Source of the DNA: a virus
DNA length: 64,000 bases
Virus record (IMG/VR): IMGVR_UViG_3300013130_002194
Location: 1-64,000 of that record
Direction: 5' to 3' (one strand)
The translations under genes and the position numbers were made by a program. Below, piece by piece: positions 17,336-26,060 of this stretch (position 1 is the first letter of the stretch; each line of letters opens with the position of its first letter). The notes below the pieces were generated by a model, which saw nothing but the letters and a program-made list of their open reading frames with translations, did no database searches and was not told the DNA's origin.

Positions 17336-18712
17336 TTACAAATGTGTTGGGGTTGGTGTTGGGGTACCGCTAGGTGTGAACGAAGGTGTTGGGGTTGGTG
17401 TTTTAGTAGGTGTTACAGAAGGAGTAAAGCAGAACGGGAAGGTATTAGTGTTTATAAAACCACCACCAGTCATTACAGTAAAGGATGTATTAATATCATA
17501 ACCTAACCCACCTGGTTTATAGGCATAGTTAATAACCCCTTGAGGTGTTAAACTTTGCAAGTACCAACCGTTAAGAGAAGGTAAGTATGTTAATTGAGAT
17601 GTAGGTACGTAATTGCTAGTGTATTGGATTACATCATCTGTAACTCTGTATAATACACCATTAATATATAAGGAGTAAGTTAGTCTTCCAACAAAGGTCA
17701 TTGTGTAACAACCATATGCGCAGAAGTCATTGCCAACACCGGAAATAATAATACCTGGAGCCAGAGTAGGAGTAAGATCTGGAGTTGAAGTAGGTGCTGG
17801 TGTAGGTGTAGGTGTTGGTGTTTGAGTAATTGGTGTTGTTGGTGTAACAGAAGGAGTAGTTGTTTGAGTTGGTGTTGGTGTTTGAGTTGGTGTTGGTGTT
17901 TGAGTAACAGGGGTAGGTGTTACTGTTGGGGTAGGTGTTGGTGTAGCTGGAACTGCATCAAATACAGTTATACCATCTGAAATACAATAACCAGACTTAT
18001 TAAATGTAATGAAATTTATTAATGTTCCATTACTAAAACTACTTAAAGGTGGTAAGGTAAATATTACTTTAGTATCTGAAACCTTAATGAAGCTTGTTAC
18101 TCTTACTGCTGAAATACCAGGATAGGCATTAGTAAGATTATAAATTGTGGTTGGTAAATATTTTAAGCTTGTTAAATTTTCATCAGTAAAAAAATCTACA
18201 TACTCTGTTGTAAGTGTTGTAAATAAGGAGTTATCTGTTGCGCTAAGATAAATGTTATCAAGGAATAAAAAATTACCTGTTATTGTAACATCTCTATATG
18301 TTGACCTTCTTCCGTATTTAGAGTAGTGAACATAAGAGATACAGGGTAAAGCAGAGACTACAACTGTTTCTGTAAGATTAGAGCTAGCCGGAAGAGAAAA
18401 TACATCACCACCTGAAACATATTCAGATGTAATATAAATCGTCTCTGTTAAGTTAGAGCTAGCCGGAAGAGAAAATACATCACCACCTGAAACATATTCA
18501 GATGTAATATAAATCGTCTCTGTTAAGTTAGAGCTAGCTGGAAGAGAAAATACATCACCACCTGAAACATATTCAGATGTAATGTATATTGTTTCTGTAA
18601 GATTAGAGCTTAAAGGTAATGAGTAGACTTCCCCACCTGAAACGTATGCAGCTGTAATGTATATTGTTTCTGTAAGATTCGAACTATATGGTGGGTAGTT
18701 TGTAGAACTCAT
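17336..18712 (-). CDS. Repeat-rich virion surface protein candidate
   Basis: A 458-residue protein built from repeats. Residues 10-109 are four copies of a 25-residue unit (S-S-N-L-T-E-T-I-Y-I-T-x-x-Y-V-S-G-G-x-V-x-S-L-P-x), with a partial fifth. Residues about 125-265 are a beta-rich domain resembling an Ig-like fold. Then a Thr-Pro tract of about 65 residues, a second domain with four cysteines (FCAYGC, FPFCF), and a terminal Thr-Pro tract. Thr/Pro linkers and short repeats suggest an extended, possibly glycosylated, virion appendage. It is co-transcribed with the gp15-like gene. No enzyme motif is visible. Confidence 0.75.
   Translation of the reverse strand: MSSTNYPPYSSNLTETIYITAAYVSGGEVYSLPLSSNLTETIYITSEYVSGGDVFSLPASSNLTETIYITSEYVSGGDVFSLPASSNLTETIYITSEYVSGGDVFSLPASSNLTETVVVSALPCISYVHYSKYGRRSTYRDVTITGNFLFLDNIYLSATDNSLFTTLTTEYVDFFTDENLTSLKYLPTTIYNLTNAYPGISAVRVTSFIKVSDTKVIFTLPPLSSFSNGTLINFITFNKSGYCISDGITVFDAVPATPTPTPTVTPTPVTQTPTPTQTPTPTQTTTPSVTPTTPITQTPTPTPTPAPTSTPDLTPTLAPGIIISGVGNDFCAYGCYTMTFVGRLTYSLYINGVLYRVTDDVIQYTSNYVPTSQLTYLPSLNGWYLQSLTPQGVINYAYKPGGLGYDINTSFTVMTGGGFINTNTFPFCFTPSVTPTKTPTPTPSFTPSGTPTPTPTHL
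18365..18685 (-). repeat. Four tandem 75-bp coding repeats plus a partial fifth
   Basis: In-frame 75-base units coding S-S-N-L-T-E-T-I-Y-I-T... Units 2 to 4 are nearly identical at DNA level, differing at a few third positions, while the first unit (18611-18685) is more diverged. This points to recent unit duplication by recombination or slippage, and copy number probably varies between isolates. Confidence 0.9.
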
Positions 18713-18714
18713 TT

Positions 18715-19380
18715 TTAATATACATCAAAACCAGAAACAGGTATAAAATTAGCTTCAATAACGAAAATATTATTAACAGGTCCTTGATCTTTCGGAAATA
18801 ACCAACCCTTTATTGTAAAAGAAGTATCTGCTGAAACTCTGTAAGGGGTTGGGCTATCAATATCTGTTGGATATGACATATTAAGGCTTTCAGACCATAA
18901 TACCTCTGTTCTTATCTCTTGAGGCACTTGTACGAATGCAGATGGTATTTTCCACGAAATTATTACATAAGGGTTACTATAAGGTACAAAGTTACTGAGT
19001 ATTTGATCCATATCTGTTTGATATTTGGTTAAAATACTCATATTAACATTAATATTAATTGGTACAGGTTGTGGCAAGTAGTCAGTACTACCTACGCCGT
19101 TGTTAGCATAAAAAGAACCTAAAATCTTATTGAATACTCTTGAACTATCCTTTTGAATACCACCAATAGTAACTGCTATTACTGGTAAAGTAAGGTGCAT
19201 AGACTTATTAACTAAGTCTTGAATAACTCTTTGTTTTGGGGAATATACGTACGAAACTCTAAGCTTTTTCTCATCAGGTACTCTGTCTTTATCATATCGA
19301 TTAATAACTACAGAGTTAAACGCAGTAACAAACTGCGTAATCAGATCTTTTATTTCAAAATAGAATGGTTGATCTCTCAC
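18715..19380 (-). CDS. 15: Tail completion/sheath stabiliser, gp15-like
   Basis: A 221-residue protein with a GTG start placed 5 bases after an exact TATAAATA box. The region PKQRVIQDLVNKSMHLTLP through IGGIQKDSSRVFN (about 48-85) and VNMSILTKYQTDMDQILSNF (about 112-131) followed by NPYVIISWK match my recollection of the T4 gp15 tail-terminator family in T4-like phages. It would cap the tail tube and sheath for joining to the neck. T4 gp15 is longer (272). Placement next to the portal block fits. Confidence 0.65.
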   Translation of the reverse strand: MRDQPFYFEIKDLITQFVTAFNSVVINRYDKDRVPDEKKLRVSYVYSPKQRVIQDLVNKSMHLTLPVIAVTIGGIQKDSSRVFNKILGSFYANNGVGSTDYLPQPVPININVNMSILTKYQTDMDQILSNFVPYSNPYVIISWKIPSAFVQVPQEIRTEVLWSESLNMSYPTDIDSPTPYRVSADTSFTIKGWLFPKDQGPVNNIFVIEANFIPVSGFDVY

Positions 19381-19385
19381 ACAAA

Positions 19386-19397
19386 TATTTATAAATT
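19386..19397. promoter_or_regulatory. Overlapping divergent late promoter boxes
   Basis: Minus box TATAAATA at 19386-19393 (5 bases before the GTG at 19380) overlaps plus box TATAAATT at 19390-19397 (12 bases before the ATG at 19410). The shared core is the palindrome ATTTATAAAT. Confidence 0.55.
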
Positions 19398-19409
19398 GTT
19401 CAGGCTTTT

Positions 19410-20297
19410 ATGTTGAAAGTTTTATTTATCAACAATTTCGCTCAACCAGACTATTTATCCAACATGCTCTATATAGGGCTAGCAGGTAGGAAAGATGTTG
19501 AACTTTATACTTATGCAGCGCCTTTCCATTTAATAAAAGACATAGGCTGGGATAATAAATTCGTAGTTAATAGTAAATGGGAGGGAGTTGTAAAAGTTCC
19601 TGGCTTTACAGTTTGCGGTAAAGTCGAAAAAGGGCCAATAATAGACTTCCCACAAGAAATAAAAATTAAAATACAAAACCGCTTCTACGATAAAATCATA
19701 TACTCTTCTATTTGGAGAGATCAAATGTTTTTTGAAGAGGTTATTAAAACTTATAGCAAAAAAGATATTATTTTAATTGATGGAGATGATCATGATTTAG
19801 TTCTAGAACCAGTAGTAGGTAAAGGAGTTTATTTCAAACGAGAAATGTATAGCGATAGAATAGATATAAACCCTATTGCAATGGCTGTACCAGATACAAC
19901 ATTACTTTCTTATTCTCCAATAAACAAATCTCAATTTTTTGGGATAGTATATCCAGGTAAGCCGGAGACTTATATTTTTAAAAAAGAAGACACCTACTAC
20001 TACGATTATTTTAAATCCTATTTTGGTGTTACCTTTAAAAAAGGTGGTTGGGATTGTTTAAGACATTACGAAATATTAGCTAACAGATGTATACCGTATT
20101 TCATTAATTTAGAAAACTGCCCTAAAAACACTCTTTTTAATTGGCCAAAAAAGATGATATTAAAGACTAATGAGTATGCAAAAAGCTGTATAGTACCTCT
20201 GGAGTATGAATATCTCCTTGAAGAACTATACAGCTACGTGAAACAGAATATGACTACTAGTGTGCTTGCCAAATATGTTATTGAAACCGCTGGATAA
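19410..20297 (+). CDS. Glycosyltransferase-like protein
   Basis: A 295-residue protein. The C-terminal half has GGWDCLRHYEILANRCIPYF (about 212-231) then ENCPKNTLFNWPKKM, a pattern seen in exostosin-like/GT1-type phage and viral glycosyltransferases, where the acidic E in R-H-Y-E binds the nucleotide sugar. The N-terminal half begins KVLFINNFAQPDYLSNML, an open Rossmann-like start. It would move a sugar onto a virion or host acceptor; neither donor nor acceptor is clear. It is the only plus-strand gene in this stretch and its last 20 bases overlap the end of the convergent helicase gene. Confidence 0.65.
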   Translation: MLKVLFINNFAQPDYLSNMLYIGLAGRKDVELYTYAAPFHLIKDIGWDNKFVVNSKWEGVVKVPGFTVCGKVEKGPIIDFPQEIKIKIQNRFYDKIIYSSIWRDQMFFEEVIKTYSKKDIILIDGDDHDLVLEPVVGKGVYFKREMYSDRIDINPIAMAVPDTTLLSYSPINKSQFFGIVYPGKPETYIFKKEDTYYYDYFKSYFGVTFKKGGWDCLRHYEILANRCIPYFINLENCPKNTLFNWPKKMILKTNEYAKSCIVPLEYEYLLEELYSYVKQNMTTSVLAKYVIETAG

Positions 20298-21909
20298 AGT
20301 GTTGCGGTAATTTATGCTTACATTTCATAAGTACAAACTTAATTGTACCATCCAAGATGTAAGTATCGCAATGATCCTCTTCAGTTCTAATGCCACGACC
20401 ACAAGCCTGAACAAGACTGCTTAGCATCTTATTTTCATACCAATCTGGGTCAAGCTTAAACAGAGTTTCAACTCGCTTTGATCCCAAAGGTAAGTAAGGT
20501 AGCTTCAATACAATTTGAAAGCGAGCTAACTCATCCTTAAGATCTACTCCATGAGTAAGAGACGGAGATATAAGCACTGTTGGCTTATCTGACTCTACAT
20601 GCTCTTTAACAATATCTTCATTTGTCTTACCTTGCTCTCGATAAAGCATTCGATCATTATACCCATCAAATTTAGCCTTGACATATTCAGTAATCTTAAA
20701 CGAGTGGGTATGAATAATACCTTTATCATTCTTATACTTGTCAACTAGCTCCTTTGTAATATTGCAAACATGAGGTAGGTTCTGTTCAAGGTTAGCATGA
20801 TTGAGCTTATACTTTGTATGAACATAAATTGGAGCCTTCTTTGGATCAAACGAAGAGGGCATCTCAACATATTCATACTCTTCAATGCCAAGACTCTTAG
20901 CGAAATTAACTGGATCAATAATAGTTGCTGACATCAGAATAACTTTTTGACCATGATCAAAGATATGACTAGAAAGCTTATCAACCTTCAACGGTGAAAA
21001 ATTAACAGCAGTAGCAGACTTCTCAATAACATACTTGCAATCATTCCAATGCCCAGCAACAGTCTTAACTGAATGACATACATTATTCAACCCGCGGAGT
21101 TTGTTCTGTTGAGCATCAGTAAGCTCCTTCTTGTTGCGCTTTTCAGTTAAAGCCTTTATCTGTTCTTCAATCACAACCAACAGATTGGTAAGCCATTCAA
21201 TAACTCGATTAGATACATCAGTAGCCAGCTTCTGGGTATGAACACCAAGCTGTGCTAGCCTTTCATAACTAATATCAAGCCCGAAACGCTTAACCAATTC
21301 ATCTTCAAGTTCTGCAGCCTCATCACAAATCAACAGCTCTTTACGTTTCAAAACATCTGGCAGAGCCAAGAACATACTATAGTTAAGAATACCAAAATTG
21401 CTAGTAACAACTCGATTGCGAGCCTCATAATACGGACAAATACACTTTTTCCAGCAATCCTCTTTAATCTTTCCAACGACCACACAAGGAGCAATTTCAA
21501 CATCCTTAGTTTCATCAATAGTACACTGGTAGTTAGACTTGCCTTTAAGGATATCAGAATCAGAAAAGAACTCTTTGTATTGGTTCTGAAGGTTCTTAGA
21601 AATAGTCAACACCATTGAACCAAAGGGTTGTTGCTTGTCAATCTCTTCTTGATTAGAGAATTCACCAGACTGATCCATTTGATAGATTGAATAGGAGTCA
21701 ACCAAATGCTTAAAGTCTTTGCTACACGAGTCTGTCAAGTTAGCAACAGTACGAGAAATATAAGACTTTCCTGAGCCTGTTGGTGCGCATAAGATAAGAA
21801 ACTTTTTATCACCTCGAAGAAACTTTTCAATCTTCTTTAACACAGCAGCCTGCTGTTCACGAGGGGTGTGGTTACTTGGAAATGCTGATAGGATGTCTTT
21901 CTGTTTCAC
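20278..21909 (-). CDS. DinG/XPD-type superfamily 2 helicase with Fe-S cluster cysteines
   Basis: A 543-residue SF2 helicase. Walker A is APTGSGKS (42-49), the DEAH-box variant is ICDEAAELED (about 203), and motif VI is ACGRGIRTEEDHCD (about 510). Between them five cysteines (YQC, APC, EDCWKKCIC) precede the P-Y-Y-E-A-R-N segment, the arrangement of the 4Fe-4S domain of XPD/DinG. It would unwind DNA (or DNA-RNA) 5' to 3'. I start it at GTG 21909, not at the far upstream ATG at 21945, because a TTGCTT-17-TATACT promoter lies between them and ends 7 bases before the GTG. It could replace T4 Dda, which I do not see here. Confidence 0.85.
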   Translation of the reverse strand: MKQKDILSAFPSNHTPREQQAAVLKKIEKFLRGDKKFLILCAPTGSGKSYISRTVANLTDSCSKDFKHLVDSYSIYQMDQSGEFSNQEEIDKQQPFGSMVLTISKNLQNQYKEFFSDSDILKGKSNYQCTIDETKDVEIAPCVVVGKIKEDCWKKCICPYYEARNRVVTSNFGILNYSMFLALPDVLKRKELLICDEAAELEDELVKRFGLDISYERLAQLGVHTQKLATDVSNRVIEWLTNLLVVIEEQIKALTEKRNKKELTDAQQNKLRGLNNVCHSVKTVAGHWNDCKYVIEKSATAVNFSPLKVDKLSSHIFDHGQKVILMSATIIDPVNFAKSLGIEEYEYVEMPSSFDPKKAPIYVHTKYKLNHANLEQNLPHVCNITKELVDKYKNDKGIIHTHSFKITEYVKAKFDGYNDRMLYREQGKTNEDIVKEHVESDKPTVLISPSLTHGVDLKDELARFQIVLKLPYLPLGSKRVETLFKLDPDWYENKMLSSLVQACGRGIRTEEDHCDTYILDGTIKFVLMKCKHKLPQHFIQRFQ

Positions 21910-21916
21910 TACGTTG

Positions 21917-21945
21917 AGTATAGTGTCACGTAAAATGAAAAGCAA
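21917..21945 (-). promoter_or_regulatory. Sigma70-type promoter of the Fe-S helicase gene
   Basis: TTGCTT (21940-21945), 17-base spacer, TATACT (21917-21922), 7 bases to the GTG start at 21909. The promoter sits partly inside the 3' end of the upstream gene. Confidence 0.8.
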
Positions 21946-22261
21946 GCTTATTGTTTATATATTTGGACTTATATAGTTTATAGTATTCGTCTACCTTAAT
22001 TTTCAGAGTAATATCATCAGTCAAAAGCTCAACTTTATAGTCGAACAAAAACCCTGTAGCGGTTTCGATTATTTTAAACGGTAGAGGAATTTCCAAATAC
22101 TTATTCTTGTTATTAGAATTAATACAAAACACTAAGTAATATTCTTTTGGAGCAAATAAAATAAACTTTCCTGTACGCAACACTTTCTCATTAAAAAGTA
22201 TTTGAATATTTTTTTGAAAGTGCTTCTGTAATTTTTGCTCAAGTACAAGACTATCTGTCAC
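21926..22261 (-). CDS. Unknown small protein (GTG start)
   Basis: A 111-residue Lys/Leu/Tyr-rich protein starting at GTG (first residues MTDSLVLEQKLQKHF). It has alternating hydrophobic strands (FILFAPKEYYLVFCI, YLEIPLPFKIIE), suggesting a small beta-barrel, but I recognise no family. It follows the WYL_2-like gene by 14 bases in the same direction and is probably co-expressed late. Its 3' end carries the -35 element of the helicase promoter. Confidence 0.55.
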   Translation of the reverse strand: MTDSLVLEQKLQKHFQKNIQILFNEKVLRTGKFILFAPKEYYLVFCINSNNKNKYLEIPLPFKIIETATGFLFDYKVELLTDDITLKIKVDEYYKLYKSKYINNKLAFHFT

Positions 22262-22275
22262 AAATAATAATTACT

Positions 22276-22653
22276 CTATACCCGCATAAAGTCAATTTTC
22301 TGCTTCTCTGTCATGAAGGCTAACTTCTCATTATAATATTGCCAAAACTCATCATTTGCCTTTATTGTGGCTACAACCTGACAGGCTGCTACATTTATTT
22401 GTCTGTAATCCTGTTCAAATATATCCCAAGTAACAACTAATCCTTTTAATTCTGGACTATAATCTAGTTGCTGGTGAGGTGGTCGGTAGTTAAGAGCCAC
22501 TCTTCCTTTAGTACTGTTTAATAAAGAATAACTGTTGGTGCAAAGCATTCTTCTAAAAAGAGGTTCGCCAGGCTGTGGTCTACGCCTGGCAAATTTAAGT
22601 TCAACTACGTTTTGCTGTAAGAGAAGTTTTAACTGATTTAGGCTTACTTTCAC
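22276..22653 (-). CDS. WYL_2/DUF2693-like Sm-fold protein common in T4-like phages
   Basis: A 125-residue protein with the recurrent pattern VVELKFARRRPQPGEPLFRR, then M-L-C-T-N-S, then L-L-N-S and LVVTWDIFEQDYRQIN (about 73-88). I recall this as a small Sm/SH3-like barrel family (DUF2693, WYL_2) present in many T4-like and cyanophage genomes; its function is unknown, possibly nucleic-acid binding. The start is GTG, fixed by an AATAAATA late box 5 bases upstream. Confidence 0.65.
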   Translation of the reverse strand: MKVSLNQLKLLLQQNVVELKFARRRPQPGEPLFRRMLCTNSYSLLNSTKGRVALNYRPPHQQLDYSPELKGLVVTWDIFEQDYRQINVAACQVVATIKANDEFWQYYNEKLAFMTEKQKIDFMRV

Positions 22654-22658
22654 CTAAT

Positions 22659-22666
22659 TATTTATT
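22659..22666 (-). promoter_or_regulatory. Late promoter box (AATAAATA)
   Basis: Ends 5 bases before the GTG at 22653. Confidence 0.6.
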
Positions 22667-23102
22667 AACTCACAGTAACTGCTGGCTGTTTTGCTCTAGA
22701 GCAAACACCGAAAATACGAGTCTCATCCAAGAAGATAGACTGCTTAATCTTTCCAAGACCTTTAACAACAACGTTTGAGACAGGAATACCTTTATCATTT
22801 GGAAAACAAACGAAATCATCCACCTTAACGTTTTTACAATCAGGACCAGCAAGAATAATTTGACCGATTCTCCAGGCTGCCTTGGTATGATCGATTGGTA
22901 CTAGAATACCATTTCTCATGACTGTTTGATTGCTATCAGGAGTATCGACATAGCGAACTAGAATAATATTATCAAGAACCTTATCGAGCTCAAAATCATC
23001 AATAAGAGTAAAAGTATCACTAGCGTGCTTTTCAAAGTTCAATGCACTAGTCTTTTGCATATGAACTGGAACTGGGACGTTAGTAGGAAGTGTTGGTACC
23101 AT
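22665..23102 (-). CDS. 31: GroES-like co-chaperonin, gp31-type
   Basis: A 145-residue chaperonin-10 homologue. The core spans about residues 43-140: DNIILVRYVDTPDSNQ at the start of the barrel, a mobile-loop region (TVMRNGILVPID), IGQIILAGPD, VDDFVCFPNDKGIPVSNV and an I-F-G-V-C ending. T4 gp31 replaces host GroES to help GroEL fold the large capsid protein gp23, and this gene presumably does the same. It has an N-terminal extension of about 40 residues and is driven by a sigma70-type promoter, so it is available before capsid synthesis. Confidence 0.85.
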   Translation of the reverse strand: MVPTLPTNVPVPVHMQKTSALNFEKHASDTFTLIDDFELDKVLDNIILVRYVDTPDSNQTVMRNGILVPIDHTKAAWRIGQIILAGPDCKNVKVDDFVCFPNDKGIPVSNVVVKGLGKIKQSIFLDETRIFGVCSRAKQPAVTVS

Positions 23103-23107
23103 ATTTG

Positions 23108-23135
23108 TATATACAAGTTTTTACTTATTTTTCAA
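23108..23135 (-). promoter_or_regulatory. Sigma70-type promoter of the GroES-like gene
   Basis: TTGAAA (23130-23135), 16-base spacer, TATATA (23108-23113), 5 bases to the ATG at 23102. Confidence 0.75.
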
Positions 23136-23757
23136 TGGCGTACTTTTCCCTTGGGTATGAATTTTTATAATGATCTAACCCAGAATTGTAAATCTCTTTT
23201 CTTTTTATTGTGTCTTGAATATCAAACAACCAATACTCGCAATACAACCTATCTATCTTTTCCACCTTTAATTCTTTTAACCGGTTTATATGTTTAGAAT
23301 TAGCCCACCAAAAATTACCTGAGTAATGTGGTTTACCAGGCAAGTAATTTACTCCGCACACATCGTGGTTATCTAGAGCCTCTAAACACTTCTCATGTTT
23401 TTCAATTAAAAAATACTCCATAAGATTAACCCAATCCTGGATATTTTTGTTGTTTGGTCTTGTAACTCCTTTGCTGTGAATATAAAGAATCTTACCAGAA
23501 TTGTTCTTACAATAATTCTGTACCATCTTTAAAGTATCAGCCTCTGTTTCTTCATTAGGTTTTAAATAAGTTTCTACTTTGTGATAAAAACTTAAATCTT
23601 GTTTGAGCTTTTCTTTTTCTGGCCCTACTAAGATTACATTAATTTTATCAACCTTTTGAATTAAGGAGCTCGAAGAAATTTTATTGTAGGTGTTAACGAA
23701 TCTATTCAAGCAATCGTTAACACAATACATATGATAGAATATTTGAATACTACTCAT
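23125..23757 (-). CDS. Glycosyltransferase-like protein
   Basis: A 210-residue protein from the ATG at 23757, which overlaps the preceding stop (ATGAGTAG). The key part is ILYIHSKGVTRPNN, then a helix with E-Y-F-L-I-E-K-H, then V-C-G-V-N-Y and HYSGNFWWANSKHINRL (about 137-175), the pattern of a bacterial GT-A family in which the W-W-A-N loop binds the sugar. It is the last gene of an operon running 27560 to 23125 with three other glycosylation-type genes. Donor and acceptor unknown. Confidence 0.7.
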   Translation of the reverse strand: MSSIQIFYHMYCVNDCLNRFVNTYNKISSSSLIQKVDKINVILVGPEKEKLKQDLSFYHKVETYLKPNEETEADTLKMVQNYCKNNSGKILYIHSKGVTRPNNKNIQDWVNLMEYFLIEKHEKCLEALDNHDVCGVNYLPGKPHYSGNFWWANSKHINRLKELKVEKIDRLYCEYWLFDIQDTIKRKEIYNSGLDHYKNSYPREKYAIEK

Positions 23758-24103
23758 GCTCTTTATACATCTTAATCTCTCTTTGCGAAAGTTCAAAATT
23801 GCGAGCCAGCATTTCTATGTTCTCATCTTCTTTAGTCTTTTCTTTCTTTACCTTTTTAAGGTATTCGATCTTCTTATATCGCATACGAGGTATAACATTA
23901 ATAAGAAACTTATTTTGCTCATCCTTAGATAAACACATCCAATACCGATTAGATGTTTCATTGACAATAGTAGCAACTTCACCACTATGCATGCTCAACC
24001 ACCTATTAATAAGAAAAAACTGATACTCCCGCTCTTCTTCAACAGAAATATCAGTCTTCTTTTTTAACGTAGTGATATTAGTGATAATATTAAAAATCGT
24101 CAT
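23750..24103 (-). CDS. 62: Clamp loader small subunit, gp62-like
   Basis: A 117-residue protein resembling the N-terminal domain of T4 gp62: a KKK-rich start, FFLINRWLSMHSGEVATIVN (about 29-48), and FLINVIPRMRYKKIEYLKK (about 66-84). T4 gp62 is 187 residues, so this is short and may represent a reduced version. With gp44 it would load clamp gp45. No gene 44 is visible in the window. It overlaps the neighbouring genes by a few bases on both sides. An unrelated but similarly sized T4-like family cannot be excluded. Confidence 0.55.
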   Translation of the reverse strand: MTIFNIITNITTLKKKTDISVEEEREYQFFLINRWLSMHSGEVATIVNETSNRYWMCLSKDEQNKFLINVIPRMRYKKIEYLKKVKKEKTKEDENIEMLARNFELSQREIKMYKEHE

Positions 24104-24684
24104 TAGATAACCTTGCTAGTAGCAATAAAGATATCATCAGTCATCTTGTAGAAAGTCTCAACAACTCTCTTCATGAAGTCATTAGCCTGTTCATGAGTCA
24201 AGTTAGTAGAGAACGCAAAGGCAGGAGCCTTCTTACCAGCAGTAATATTAACAGCAGTATGACCAAGAGCAGCACCATTAACCAAGTGAGTAATACTAAC
24301 ACTAGCTTTACCTTTGGGTTGAATAATACCATGCTGGTTATGCTCAGCATGCACAATCAAGTCATCCCCATCAACCTCAATAGGTTTATTGATAATAGCG
24401 TTGAGGATATTAGCAATCTGAGTATTAAAGAGACGCTGAAATGAAACAGCACCAAAAGCATCGATGTTAGGGATCTCCCAACAGAAGTTAATTGCGTCAT
24501 CGCTATAAATGTAATCGTTATTAAGAATATCTTCAGTATCAATCATGCCTTCAGCCTCGACATGCATCGGAGCACGAAAAGCAACAATGTTACCAATAGG
24601 CAAGGTTCGGTCACGAAAGAACTTATAAGCAAAGCGCTTATGAATCAGGTTACCATCGTAGATCGGAATATTATTCAGTATCAT
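24103..24684 (-). CDS. DUF366-like protein
   Basis: A 193-residue protein that I match from memory to DUF366: an N-terminal IYDGNLIHKRFAYKFF, then GNIVAFRAPMHVEAEGMIDT (about 32-51), YSDDAINFCWEI (about 60-71), a V-D-G-D-D-L-I-V turn and a C-terminal SVSITHLVNG / TAVNITAGKKAPAFAF (about 125-160). The function of DUF366 is not established; archaeal and bacterial members are sometimes discussed with 7-deazaguanine or folate-like metabolism, which would fit this phage, but that is inference. It overlaps a two-domain glycosyltransferase by 4 bases and the gp62-like gene by 1. Confidence 0.6.
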   Translation of the reverse strand: MILNNIPIYDGNLIHKRFAYKFFRDRTLPIGNIVAFRAPMHVEAEGMIDTEDILNNDYIYSDDAINFCWEIPNIDAFGAVSFQRLFNTQIANILNAIINKPIEVDGDDLIVHAEHNQHGIIQPKGKASVSITHLVNGAALGHTAVNITAGKKAPAFAFSTNLTHEQANDFMKRVVETFYKMTDDIFIATSKVI

Positions 24685-26060
24685 GCGTTGATTCTAATAT
24701 ATTTTTCAGCGAGTTCAACTGATACTTTTTCAAGTTTCAATTCTTCTAGAAGCTCTAAAATGCCAACTTCACCACGCTTTGGGTTTCTGCAGTCATAGAA
24801 GTACAAATAATCGTTAATGTAAACTTCAGTTTCTGCGAAAGAAGGAATAGCCAAAGAATAAAATCTATCTTCTTGATCATTCATTTCTGGAAAAAGAATC
24901 TTCAAGGCAATAGATTTTTTAATTGGAGTCAAATGGTTAGGGCAACGATAGTAGGTTACAGGTTGAGCTGTACCTTCAATAGTACCCATTTTGTGGCTCC
25001 AGTTCTTATGCTTCATTGTAATCTCAACACGTCTAGGAGTCTTACCATTGAAAGTAATAATACTATTAAACCCAATAACATCAGGTTTAGAGTCAGTTGC
25101 TTTGAGAATTTTTTCGACATAGTTTTCAGATACCCAATCATCATCATCAATAAAAGCAATATACTCTCCTGAGGCATTATGAATTAAGTCGTTGCGCTTC
25201 TTTCCAATAGTTAACTCTCTATTGTCTTTAGCAACTAATATCTCTACTTCAGATGTTAGTTGAGATTTAAGTCTCGTTTTAAGACGCTCAAGATAGTTTT
25301 CTCTACCATTAACAGTACAAATAAGCAAGCTGAGTCTCTTGTAAGGCTTTGGAATAAATCTAGTATTCCACTTCTCCTTGAAGATAGCATGCTGGTAATC
25401 CATATCACATAGCTTGCGATCTTCTGCCTTAATTGTACTATGAGACTTACTTAGCAGGTGATGAGCATGAGAGCTAGTACACAAACCATGCTTAATTTTA
25501 TATGCATTGTATAGCTCAACAATATCATTGTCCTGATAATAAAACTCAAAACGCTCATCAAAGTTACCAATGATATTAAAGAGCTTTCTTCTCACAATGA
25601 AGCTCCAACCAGTAAACTCATATGAAGTGCGTGTACCTATATGAAGTTCTTTTAGAGAACTAAACAAGTTCTCTGTGTGTCTATGCCATTTGCGATCTAC
25701 TGGGCTAACAGACATTAACTCAGGATCAATCTCAAACTGTTTAGCAATAGCAGAGAACCAGTTCTTAGAGTAGATTACATCATTATTGGAAATTAAGACC
25801 AAATCATTCTTACATTCTCTTAGTCCAATGTTTAAGTAAAGATTATAATTAAACTTGGGTACTTGAGGGATTACAAAATTAGCTCTAATTTGAGCTAATT
25901 TATCGGTGAAGAAAGATGAGATGTTTTTGTTTGATTCAACAACAATTACATTAAAGGTGTGTTGTATTTCTGAATCATGAATAGAATCAACTGTTTCCTT
26001 GAGCATATCAAACAGTTGATTGTTAACAGTATTGCTAAGAATAATTACATCCGTGACCAT
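24681..26060 (-). CDS. Double GT2-family glycosyltransferase
   Basis: A 459-residue protein with two GT-A domains in tandem. The first (about 1-235) has NDLVLISNNDVIYSKNW with a N-N-D in place of D-x-D, and FDERFEFYYQDNDIV; the second (about 238-455) begins RLSLLICTVNGRENYLERL and has the clear YIAFIDDDDWVSENYV metal site (about 308-323) and MNDQEDRFY. GT2 enzymes transfer sugars from nucleotide-sugar donors. The first domain could be degenerate or bind the acceptor. It is in an operon with another GT2 gene, a 2OG oxygenase, a DUF366-like gene and a gp62-like gene. Confidence 0.85.
   Translation of the reverse strand: MVTDVIILSNTVNNQLFDMLKETVDSIHDSEIQHTFNVIVVESNKNISSFFTDKLAQIRANFVIPQVPKFNYNLYLNIGLRECKNDLVLISNNDVIYSKNWFSAIAKQFEIDPELMSVSPVDRKWHRHTENLFSSLKELHIGTRTSYEFTGWSFIVRRKLFNIIGNFDERFEFYYQDNDIVELYNAYKIKHGLCTSSHAHHLLSKSHSTIKAEDRKLCDMDYQHAIFKEKWNTRFIPKPYKRLSLLICTVNGRENYLERLKTRLKSQLTSEVEILVAKDNRELTIGKKRNDLIHNASGEYIAFIDDDDWVSENYVEKILKATDSKPDVIGFNSIITFNGKTPRRVEITMKHKNWSHKMGTIEGTAQPVTYYRCPNHLTPIKKSIALKILFPEMNDQEDRFYSLAIPSFAETEVYINDYLYFYDCRNPKRGEVGILELLEELKLEKVSVELAEKYIRINA

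Noticed and set aside
18365-18685. Possible CRISPR array
   Set aside because: The 75-bp repeats are contiguous, without spacers, and encode a continuous 25-residue protein repeat.
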